Assembly: GCA_036365515.1 (NCBI GenBank)
Contig: CM070874.1
Location: 177,680,297 to 177,744,296 of the forward strand
DNA: 64,000 nucleotides
DNA from: Torymus aiolomorphi
Lineage: Eukaryota; Arthropoda; Insecta; Hymenoptera; Torymidae
Direction: 5' to 3'
Translations under genes and position numbers: made by a program
Part shown: positions 55,716-64,000 of the stretch, piece by piece
How positions within the stretch are numbered: the stretch's first letter is position 1
Layout: each line of letters starts with the position of its first letter
Notes under the pieces: model-generated
The model's input: only the letters and a program-made list of their open reading frames with translations
Database searches by the model: none
What the model was told of the DNA's origin: nothing

Positions 55716-58700
55716 TCATTGGCGCTCGGGCGGCCATCCGAGTCCGGCCGCCCTCAACTTCGCGGCAAATAAGGATTTCTCCGTCTCGTAATCCTCGCAC
55801 TCGAATAGAACGTGCTCGGAAGACTCTGGTTCCCCACATACACACAGGGGAGAGCCCACCTTACCAAACCGGTGCAAATATACCTTAAAATTTCCATGTC
55901 CCGTTAGGGCCTGCGCAAGGTAGTGGCCCGGTTGGAGCCACACCATGCGCTCCCTCACTCTAACATCCGGCAGGTAGAGGTAGGTTAACCTCCCCTTGTC
56001 AGATTCTTCCCAACGCCGTTGCCATTCGTCGAGAAGAGCACGGTGTAGAGCTGTCTTTGCTTCCGCTTTGTTGCCATTCGGTCGGAAGGTGAAATTTCCG
56101 AATGCCGCCTCCAAGTTCTTGCGGATGCGGTACAGAAGTTGTCTCTCTCGGATGGCCAAGTCGAGCGGCATAGAACCTACCATAACATGCAGAGCAACGT
56201 TAGGGGCAGTTCTATACGCTTTCGTGACCCGCAGGAGAGCAAACCTCTGCACACTGTGCAATGACTTGTGTTGCCGTTTTAGGATGAGATCACCCCAGGC
56301 ACCACAAGCATAACACATCACCGCAAGAAAAACTCCCTTGTACAGCACGTTCAAAGCTTTAAATTTTAAGCCCCAAGTGGCCCCAGCCGCCGAGGCCAGA
56401 GCATTAAAGACAACCCTGCATTTATTTCCCACGATTCTAAGATGGTTACTCACTTGTAATCCATTATTAAAAGTCACGCCGAGGTACGTGACGCTCTCGG
56501 ACAGCGCGATAGGATTCCCGCTTATCCTAATTATCGGGGCGCGTCCCGGCTCTTTGCCTTTGAAGAGCATCATTTCCGTCTTTGTTTCCGAGAGCGTCAA
56601 GTGATTCTCGGCGAACCAGTTCACGACTATGTCGGTAACACTCTGGCCAAGGGATTCCAGTCCGAGCCTGCTGTTCGACTCGACGAGCACAAGGAGATCA
56701 TCCGCGTACGCGATTACGGTGACTTGTGGGTCGAGACGCTTGAGAATCCGCAACAAACCGTCCAGCGGCATATTCCAAAAATCCGGGCCCAAAATCGACC
56801 CCTGAGGACAGCCCTTGGTGACGCGCTTAGAGACGGTGTTTCTGCTTCCCGTCAACTGTACCACCCTGTCAGTCAGATAGCTGGCTATCAGGATGAGCAA
56901 GTTTCGGGGGCAGCCACGCTTCATCAGCTCGTCGACAAGTGCCGTCCACCAGATGCAATCAAAGGCCGCGGTCGCGTCATACAAAATGCCAAGCACGTAC
57001 TTGGATCGTGAGGCGCCGACGACCTCGCGAAGACGGTGTATCGTGTCTTCGGTTGAGCGTCCCGCCCTGTAGCCATACTGCGAAACAGACGCGTAATCCT
57101 TGTGTAAAATAATGTCTCGCAGCCTCATTTTCATGAGCCTCTCCAGTGCTTTGCCGAACAGAGACAACAGGCAAATCGGCCTGGACGACTTGGGTACACT
57201 CGGGTCTTTGTCGGAAGCCTTGAGTAATACTCGTATGGCCCCGACTTTCCACGGCTGCGGGAAGTTTCCAACCTCGAGAAACCGATTGAAGAGGCTCGTC
57301 AGAAACGCGTGAAATTGCGGATGTTTCCTGAGGCGTTTAATCATCTCGGCCTCGATCAGATCCGGGCCGGGAGGTTTCCCGTTCGGCAGACCTTTCAACA
57401 CCGCGGTCACCTCGGAGGATGACCAGGGTGGCGCTGATTCACGGGTGACGCCCTCCCATTGGCGGCAACGGGCGACGATGTCCTCCCTTAGCTCGGGATC
57501 GCAGTCAGGTATCAGGCTATTCAGGAGAGACATAGCCGTGTCGTTCCAGTCGAGTGTGTGAGATCTGCCATCCGCGGCGGTGATGCTGTGAAGGACCGTG
57601 TCCGGGGACACGCGCTTCCTGAGGATGCGATAGGCCAACCCATAGGCCTCCTCGTTACCACGAGTGGTATCGAAGTCCCTCCAGCTGTGAGACCGTGCTC
57701 GCGCGATCTCACTCGAGTACACTCTCCTGGCGCGATCGGCGACTTCCTTCAGAGCCCTCCGTCTGTCTGGATCCGTCTGCCGTTGGAAGGCACGACGCGC
57801 CCGATTTGAGGAGCGCTTCAGCTCGGTGAGCCGGGCGCTCCACCACGGTACCGATCGCTGGAAGACTTTCTTCCGCGGGATGTTGTTTTGGTACCGGCAC
57901 GCCTCCTGGAAGACGTCAGCAAGACTTCCGGCCTGCTCGTCGAGCTCACTGCTCGACGAAGTTTGGATCCGATCGAGGGTTGCTAGCTTTTGTAATACCC
58001 GATTCTCAAACCTTCCCCAGTTCGCTTTTCGGATGTTAAATCGCGGTACTCGAACTAACGCGCACGTTTCGAACGAGCCTAAACAAAGATCGATTACCCG
58101 ATGATCGCTATTCGTCCAGCCTACTCTCACGCTCCAGTTGCTAATGCAGCCGGAGAGTGAGGGAGAGACTAGGGTGACGTCGACGTTACTCTCGCCATTA
58201 GCCGTAGAGAAGGTGTACGGCTGGCCGAGCTCGTTGGCGACAACCCAGCCGCTCTCGGCGAGGAAGTCCTCGAAGTCCGAGCCCTTCTGGCATGTGTCCG
58301 CCGCGCCCCACAAAGGGGACTTGGCATTCACGTCGAGTCCTACGATGACTTTGGACGTTTGCAGCTCATCGCGTATTCGCTTCAGCTGACTGACGAATCT
58401 TGGAAAGGGCAAGGATGGCTGACAATACATTGAAACGATATAGAAAGAACCTGCGACTGTGCTGACATGGGCACAGACGCAATGGGAATTGCTGAGGTGT
58501 CTCAGTACCACGGCATCGATGTCGCGCGCTAGCACGGCTATGCACGCCCACGGGGTTTCCCCCGGGGCCTCACCTGTCAGAACACGGTTGGACGAAAGGC
58601 CCAAACCGGCCACATAGCCAGTGCCGGCGACCCATGGCTCTTGAATGAGCAGGATCGGCGCGGACACCCGTGCCGCAGTTTCCCTTAATTCCGCGGTTGC

Positions 58701-58757
58701 AACCTTTCCCTTGCCAAGGTTGTGCTGAAGGATTCTTATGTTCGTGGGATTAGGCAT
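55716..58757 (-). CDS. ORF2: APE endonuclease / reverse transcriptase of the R1-like element
   Basis: A single open frame of 1013 aa. Endonuclease motifs: QHNLGKG (Asn13), QEPW (Glu40), GLDVNAKSPLWG (Asp142, Asn144) and NSDHR (Asp218, His219). RT motifs: GKPPGPDLI (~460), ILYDATAAFDCIWW (~592-604), KGCPQGSILGP (~648) and AYADDLLV (YADD 684-687). A C-terminal zinc motif CVCGEPESSEHVLFEC (972-987) follows. It nicks target DNA and copies its RNA in place. The ATG overlaps the ORF1 stop (ATGCCTAA). The frame stays readable for 29 codons after the TGA (DYCFDLLRKREL, stop at 55629), so the present stop may be a late nonsense mutation removing the C-terminal tail. Confidence 0.9.
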   Translation of the reverse strand: MPNPTNIRILQHNLGKGKVATAELRETAARVSAPILLIQEPWVAGTGYVAGLGLSSNRVLTGEAPGETPWACIAVLARDIDAVVLRHLSNSHCVCAHVSTVAGSFYIVSMYCQPSLPFPRFVSQLKRIRDELQTSKVIVGLDVNAKSPLWGAADTCQKGSDFEDFLAESGWVVANELGQPYTFSTANGESNVDVTLVSPSLSGCISNWSVRVGWTNSDHRVIDLCLGSFETCALVRVPRFNIRKANWGRFENRVLQKLATLDRIQTSSSSELDEQAGSLADVFQEACRYQNNIPRKKVFQRSVPWWSARLTELKRSSNRARRAFQRQTDPDRRRALKEVADRARRVYSSEIARARSHSWRDFDTTRGNEEAYGLAYRILRKRVSPDTVLHSITAADGRSHTLDWNDTAMSLLNSLIPDCDPELREDIVARCRQWEGVTRESAPPWSSSEVTAVLKGLPNGKPPGPDLIEAEMIKRLRKHPQFHAFLTSLFNRFLEVGNFPQPWKVGAIRVLLKASDKDPSVPKSSRPICLLSLFGKALERLMKMRLRDIILHKDYASVSQYGYRAGRSTEDTIHRLREVVGASRSKYVLGILYDATAAFDCIWWTALVDELMKRGCPRNLLILIASYLTDRVVQLTGSRNTVSKRVTKGCPQGSILGPDFWNMPLDGLLRILKRLDPQVTVIAYADDLLVLVESNSRLGLESLGQSVTDIVVNWFAENHLTLSETKTEMMLFKGKEPGRAPIIRISGNPIALSESVTYLGVTFNNGLQVSNHLRIVGNKCRVVFNALASAAGATWGLKFKALNVLYKGVFLAVMCYACGAWGDLILKRQHKSLHSVQRFALLRVTKAYRTAPNVALHVMVGSMPLDLAIRERQLLYRIRKNLEAAFGNFTFRPNGNKAEAKTALHRALLDEWQRRWEESDKGRLTYLYLPDVRVRERMVWLQPGHYLAQALTGHGNFKVYLHRFGKVGSPLCVCGEPESSEHVLFECEDYETEKSLFAAKLRAAGLGWPPERQ

Positions 58758-59106
58758 CTTCTATCGAGTAGGCGATGCTACCGAGATGATTCTCGTAAGC
58801 CGACTTGTATGAGAGACACTTTTTGTCCCGAAACTCATGCTTCGCGGGCTTTCCGCGCCGGCGGCAGAGTCCACAATTGGCGGGCGCGTCCTTTTTCCCG
58901 CAGGCGTCAGACTTGTGCCCCTCCTCGTCACAGTGCGAGCAGGTGTCTGTTTTTGCCCGGCAATGGGCAGCAATGTGCCCTATGCCCAGACACCTGTAGC
59001 ACCGGGTGAGCGAGACAAAGTCCGACACTCGGCATCTGCACCAGCCAATGTACACCCTGCCGACGGCACGGAGCACATTCCTAATCTCTGGGGTTACCTC
59101 TAACAC
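58750..59106 (-). pseudogene. ORF1 C-terminal part with three zinc knuckles
   Basis: In frame with 59107-59691 after one TGA. It contains CYRCLGIGHIAAHC, CSHCDEEGHKSDAC and a third variant CGLCRRRGKPAKHEF...C. Three such knuckles near the C-terminus are standard for ORF1 of R1-clade elements, an RNA-binding protein. It ends over the ORF2 start by a TAA within ATGCCTAA. The in-frame stop separates it from the upstream part. Confidence 0.8.
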
Positions 59107-59691
59107 TCAGTTACAAGTCGGCTTATCTTTCTGACCCGTTTTAAACTTAAAGTTAACCGATTTCTTGTATTTTTCATAGTCTATATTGAGGCTTTCCTCA
59201 TTCATCTCGTATAGCACCTCCTTTAGGGCATCAGGTGATTCTGACGACGGGAGGTCGTATACGATCAGTCTCGGGAGCTTCACCGAAGGGAGGGATGTCT
59301 CCACGCCCGATTCTTTTAACCCTTTGTGGTTACGGAGCTTGGCGACGTCATCCCTCGAGTCGCACTCCACAAAGACTTTCCCGTTCCGGGTCCTCCGCAT
59401 CGCCTTCACCTTTATTCTCTCAGTGCGGGGGTTGACTTTACCCCGCATCAGGGCCTCTACTCTGGCGGCCAGTTCCTCGGGTTTTACCCCGTCTTCACCG
59501 GCCACCGAGAGCACGACCGTGTTCCTGGATCTGCTACCCACAGGCCGGGGCGTTTTCACGCCCGGCACACTGACCGGAGGCGGTTGAGGCCTCCCCTTCC
59601 TCTTGCTGGAGGTTTCGAAATTACCCTCCGAGGTTGCTACCTGCGCATAGGACCGGCGGCCATACTCAGAAGGCGCGGGAAAAAAAATAAC
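59107..59691 (-). pseudogene. ORF1 central part, 5'-truncated
   Basis: The minus-strand frame reads YGRRSYAQVATSEG, a basic KRKGRPQPPPVSVPG stretch, then TVVLSVAGEDGVKPEELAAR and VKAMRRTRNGKVFVECDSRD, a gag-like RNA-binding fold as in other R1-type ORF1 proteins. Codons upstream of 59691 are satellite, so the apparent Met is accidental and the true N-terminus is gone. An in-frame TGA ends it at 59107. Confidence 0.75.
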
Positions 59692-61283
59692 TTTATACGA
59701 CTCATACTGCCGCAATAGTAGCACAGCAATTGGCCACTTTTTTGCCGTGAGACAGTGGTATTATGTAGAAGATGAAAAAATAGTTTATATTATTGTTATA
59801 AAAAATATTTGCGTGAATGCATATGAAGGCAAACCACGGCCATGAAATCAACTTTAGACGACTCATACCACCAATATACTGGCACAGAAATTTACCTCTT
59901 TTTTGCTGTGAGGCAACGGTGTTATGTATAAAAAAAAAATTGATTTATTATTATAAACAATAATTATGTCAAACAATAAGAAGATAGCAGACCTCGACCC
60001 AAAAACTAACTTTAGACGACACTTTACACCACTATACTAGCACAGGATTTTGCCGCTATTTTGCCGTGACACAACGGTGTAATATAGAAGATGAAAAAAT
60101 AATAATAATATTTGTTATAGATAATAGTTGCGTGAATTCATATGAAGGTAGCAAACCACGGCCATGAAACTAACATTAGACGACTTATACCGCCGCCATA
60201 CTAGCACAGGAATTTGCCGCTTTTTTGCCGTGAGACAGTGGTGTTATGTAGGAAATGAAAAAATAGTTTATATTATTGTTATAAATAATATTTACGTGAA
60301 TTCATATGAAGGTAGCAAAACGGCCATGAAACAAACTTAAGCGACTCATACCCCCAACACACTGGCACAGAAATTTGCCGCTTTTTTGCCGTGACACAAC
60401 GGTGTTATATAAAAGATGAAAAAATAATTTTTACTATTGTTATAAATAATAGTTGCGTAAATTCATATGAAGGTAGCAAACCACGGCAATGAAACTAACT
60501 TTAGACGATCCATACCGCCGCCATTCTAGCACAGGAATTTGCCGCTTGTTTGCCGTGAGGCAACGGTATCATGTAGAAAACTAAAAAATATTTTTTAATA
60601 TTTGTTATAAATAATAGTTCCGTCAATTCACATGAAAATAGCAGACCACGGCCATGAAACTAACTTTATACGACTCATACCGCCGCAATAGAAGCACAGG
60701 AATTGACCGCTTTTTTGCCTTGAGGCTGCGGTGTTATGTAGGAGATGAAAAAATAGTTTTTACTATTTGTTATAAATAATAGTTGCGTAAATTCACATGA
60801 AGGTAGAAAACCACGGACATGAAACTAACTTTATACGACTCATATCGCCGCAATAGAAGCACAGGAATTGGCCGCTTTTTTTCCGTGAGACAGTGTTGTT
60901 ATGTAGAAGATGAAAATATAATTTTTACTATTGTTATAAATAATACTTGCGTCAATTCACATGAAAATAGCAGACCACGGCCATGAAACTAACTTTATAC
61001 GACTCATACCGCCGCAATAGAAGCACAGGAATTGACCGCTTTTTTGCCTTGAGGCTACGGTGTTATATAGAAGTAGAAAAAATAATTTTTAATATTTGTT
61101 ATAAATAATAGTTGCGTAAATTCATATGAAGGTAGCAGACCACGGCCATGAAACTAACTTTAGACGACCCATTCCGCTGCCATACTAGCACAGGAATTTG
61201 CCGCTTTTTTGCCGTGAGGCAACGATGTTATGTAGAAGACGAAAAAATAGTTTTTAATATTTGTTATAAATAATATTTTTCTT
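59692..61283 (+). repeat. ~163-bp satellite, right block (about 10 monomers)
   Basis: Continues the satellite of 53890-55263 in the same orientation, with GCCGCTTTTTT elements spaced 158-168 bp apart up to about 61200. The first ~546 bp (59692-60237) match 54715-55263 monomer by monomer, including shared rare variants such as GCAATTGGCCACTTT and ACACCACTATACTAGC. Confidence 0.85.
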
Positions 61284-61511
61284 ACTCCCCAGCCGAAAGT
61301 ACGTTCTGTAATTATTAAATAATTGATAAAATTGCGTTGTCGTCTGCTAGCTGTGTTTGAGTGTTAGTTTTTCTTTCGACCCGCTCGATAGTAGTGCTTC
61401 TCCCGGCCGCTTTGGGTAGCTCGGGCGATATTACCGACTGTTTTTTCTTTCGGCCCGGCGTGGAGAGCTGGTTTTTTGGGCGTCTGCTACTTTCGCTGTT
61501 GCAGAGATGGT

Positions 61512-61577
61512 TTGATGCCCGCCCGACATTTGCAAGACCGAGGCGAAGCCGAGGTTTTGCTGGTCGGGGTGGGCATC
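61512..61577 (+). ncRNA. Strong 66-nt hairpin near the satellite edge
   Basis: TGATGCCCGCCCGAC pairs with GTCGGGGTGGGCATCA with one G-U-type position. Inside, a second smaller stem (CGAGG/CCGAG type around GCGAAGC) is possible. An A-rich tail (ATTAAAAAAAGAAAGAAAT) follows at 61587-61605. It lies at the end of a moderately GC-rich segment (61290-61600), so it may be the 3' end of a short retroelement. The RNA role is not shown. Confidence 0.35.
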
Positions 61578-61605
61578 AGAAACACATTCATTAAAAAAAG
61601 AAAGA

Positions 61606-61950
61606 AATAAGTACAATAAAGTTTGATTTTAATAATTTAAACTTTTCCAATATGTTAACATCAAATATTAATACAATAATTAATACAAGATTTATATTTA
61701 AATTAATAAACTTTGGTCTTAATAATTTAAACTTTCAATATATTAATCTCAATATAAAATAAATGTTTGTTTGTTTTGTTTTCTTTACAAATGATTTTCT
61801 TTATCAGATTTGTAATTATACAGGACCACAAACCCCAAAATAAAATTAACCATGATAAACTCAACTGTCCTATAGGTATTTTGGGTCGCTGAATCCAAAT
61901 CCATTGACCATTTGTCTCTAACACGTCTGGATTTTCGGTAAATCGCGAAA
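61606..61950. other. AT-rich DNA with a short direct repeat
   Basis: TTTTAATAATTTAAACTTT occurs near 61627 and, as CTTAATAATTTAAACTTT, near 61713. No gene seen. Confidence 0.4.
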
Positions 61951-63600
61951 AACGACAGAAAAACCAATATTTTGGTTATACAAACTTAATTTATCCTTAA
62001 TCCACAAACAATATATCTAGTAACTCTCAATCTATGTGAAATCACAAACTTCATAAATAAACAGACCTTAAACGTAAACCTGCAACCTCTTAATCTTTAA
62101 ACACTAAAGTCAGCACCACTTAACGTACAAATCCTAAACGCACAAACTATAAACTCACAAACCCAAAATATACAAACACATAAATCATTAAACAACAACT
62201 TCTCTTAATTCAATTCTCAATCCAAACGATACACACATAATTCCTGAACCTACAAACACTCAACCTACAAACGCATAAACCCCGGCCACAAAACCCACTG
62301 ATTTTCAACCGTTTACCACTAAACCCACCCACAAACTCATAAACCCACAAACCCCTAACCTATAAACTCTAAACTCACAAACCATAAACTTACAAACCCC
62401 AAATCCACAAACCGTAAACCTACAAACGCATAAACCCTCAAACAATCTATTAAACCAAAATTCAAATCTCAAATTCTACAAACCACAAACCCTATACCTC
62501 TAAACAAACAAATCGTAAATTCTACACCCATAAACCGTGAACCCACAAACATTCAACCTCAAAGAACACTTAACCATCAACAACATCTAAACCCAAAATT
62601 CAAATCTCAAATCTGTGAACCTACAAACACTCAACCTGCAAACGTATAAACCCAAACCTCACAACCCCCAGACTTTCAACCCATCACCCCTAAACCCACA
62701 AACCCCTAACTTACGAACTCTAAATTCACAAACCTTAAACTGTCAACGCCTAAACCGTAAAGCCATTATCCCTTAACCCACAAACACTGAACCCACAAAC
62801 TATACACCTATAAAATCTTCATTCTGATCCCACAAACCAGCCAACAAATGCATAGACCTACAAACTCCAACCTTAAAATTCACGGACTTTAAACGCCGAA
62901 CCTACGAATTCTAATGTGACAAACCTTAAACTCTCAACCTTCAAACTCTAAATCCACTACCCCTCAACCCTTAAACACTAAACTAATAAACTCTAAACCC
63001 ACGAACCATCAACCAACAAATGCATAGACTCATAAACTCACAAACCCCAACGTCAAAACCCACAGACTATAAACCCACCACTACTAACCCTAGATCCACA
63101 AACCTTATATCTACGAACCCCAAACACACAAATCCTATACCTACGAACCTACTAACCCTAATTCCAGTAACTGGCGATTCGCAAACCGATATATCATAAA
63201 CAGCACTAAACAGCCACACAGCACATGTTGTACCACAATAAACCATCCGAAAACTAACAAACGCAAAGCCCAGAAATCTCCCACTCGCAAAACCTAGGCC
63301 ACTAATTCGAAGCCCAAAACTCACTACCCCAAAACTGTAGCACACAAACTTTAAATTTTCAAACCTCAAGCTCTATATCCACTAGTCCTAAATTTACAAA
63401 TGGGAAATCCACAAATCTAAAAATCATAAACCAGACCACCGCAAACCCTGATTTTACAATCCCATAAACTGTAAACCCGCGAATCACAAGGTTTTGACTC
63501 ACAAATCACAAACTGTAAGCTGAAAAATCTAAAATTCATAATTTCCTAATCTTAGAAATTTCCAGCTTCTCACTGTAAAATCAGAAATCTATAAATTTTA
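61950..63600 (+). repeat. Degenerate telomere-like repeat (CATAAACCC / ACAAACC types)
   Basis: About 1.6 kb of short phrases such as CATAAACCC, ACCTACAAAC and CTAAACCCAC with irregular spacing. It looks like a decayed form of the 15-bp minisatellite at 30880-31575. No regular period remains, and no inverted-repeat ends were found. A 100-aa minus-strand frame at 63067-63369 is a by-product. Confidence 0.65.
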
Positions 63601-64000
63601 TTTATACTAGAGTTAACCATATGCGTTTCGCGCGCCTTATTTTTTAGGTTAGTTTATTTTACTCATAATACATTACATAATATTCAATTTTAATGACTTT
63701 AATCTCCTTTTTACAATTAATTTTGCAATAACATTAATTTAGATCTTGAATGAATTTAGAAATTTTATTAAGAAAATCGAACGATTTAAATTAAGCGTTA
63801 AGCGCATGCGCAACATATGAACCAACCACAAGACGCCGTATTTTGGCTTCACAACATCCGGTCATGACTTTTTTTATATAGGGATTGTATTTTACAAATT
63901 TAATATATTACAATATATATTCTGTCGGATCTTATACTGTAAATCTATAAGCTCTATTTGTAGACGCAAACATAAATGATAGATCAACTATATTACTTAA
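63601..64000. other. Unassigned end of window
   Basis: AT-rich, with a few CG-containing words (TTTCGCGCGCC near 63627, AAGCGCATGCGC near 63801). No gene, repeat or terminus could be supported. Confidence 0.35.

Larger units (their letters stand above)
55264..59691 (-). mobile_element. R1-clade non-LTR retrotransposon in satellite, 5'-truncated
   Basis: The minus strand carries ORF1 (zinc knuckles) and ORF2 (APE endonuclease and RT), with overlapping ends. The 3' end has no poly(A) and ends GGCCTGAGACATTC at the satellite. The 5' end joins the satellite within ORF1, so the 5' part is missing. Both sides carry near-identical satellite segments of about 547 bp. NAKSPLWG and SDHR in the endonuclease and a C-terminal CCHC place it in or near the R1 clade, known for specific target repeats. 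Confidence 0.85.

Noticed and set aside
55996..59718. Plus-strand frames of 60-136 aa across the R1-like element
   Set aside because: Antisense shadows of ORF1 and ORF2, which carry clear domains on the minus strand.

Overview
This is a piece of arthropod, most likely insect, nuclear genome made almost entirely of mobile DNA. A hymenopteran is possible but unproven. The reasons for calling it insect are a Ty3/gypsy errantivirus with an F-type envelope gene, an R1-clade non-LTR retrotransposon, a P-family transposase, a Penelope-like element (PLE) and long (CT)n and (GT)n microsatellites in AT-rich DNA. I see no intact host gene that I would defend. At most there are two short host-exon-like stretches on the minus strand, near 8.2-8.5 kb and 10.3-10.5 kb.

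Layout. 0-7.4 kb holds foldback DNA: a MITE (1-397), an AT-rich palindrome with 12-bp arrays (919-2632), a large foldback with 114-bp tandem units (3050-5598), a smaller palindrome (5789-6472) and a 234-bp tandem repeat. 7.4-11.4 kb holds dispersed repeats and microsatellites. 11.4-25.3 kb is one decayed P-family transposon opened by two later insertions. The first is an 8-kb pogo-like element (13770-21729) that itself contains a PLE (14103-16899). The second is a 2.9-kb inverted-repeat element (22215-25067) that itself contains a solo LTR (23021-24320). Target duplications and the interrupted reading frame show the nesting order. 25.3-28.0 kb is AT-rich DNA with retroelement scraps.

28.0-42.7 kb is a minus-strand LTR retrotransposon that keeps only a broken gag. 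Two inverted-repeat elements with 5-bp CGNCG duplications (Transib-like) sit in its 3' LTR and in its body. A complete errantivirus (35125-41906; gag, pol, env) sits in its 5' LTR. 43.7-48.5 kb holds a ribozyme-bearing fragment, a gag-like zinc-knuckle coding region and a copy of a repeat also found near 9.3-10.3 kb. 49.2-49.4 kb is tRNA-like. 50.4-53.5 kb is another palindrome carrying a 99-bp hAT-like MITE, poly-G-ended repeats and a solo LTR. 53.9-61.3 kb is a 163-bp satellite split by an R1-clade element, with about 547 bp of satellite duplicated on both sides. 61.3-64 kb holds a strong hairpin and a degenerate TAAACCC-like repeat.

The most interesting signals are seven hammerhead-ribozyme-like cores in four sequence families, mostly as inverted pairs; the very long duplication around the R1-like element; and the Transib-like pair that shares a telomere-like minisatellite. 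All boundaries were read by eye, and no alignment or database search was run.
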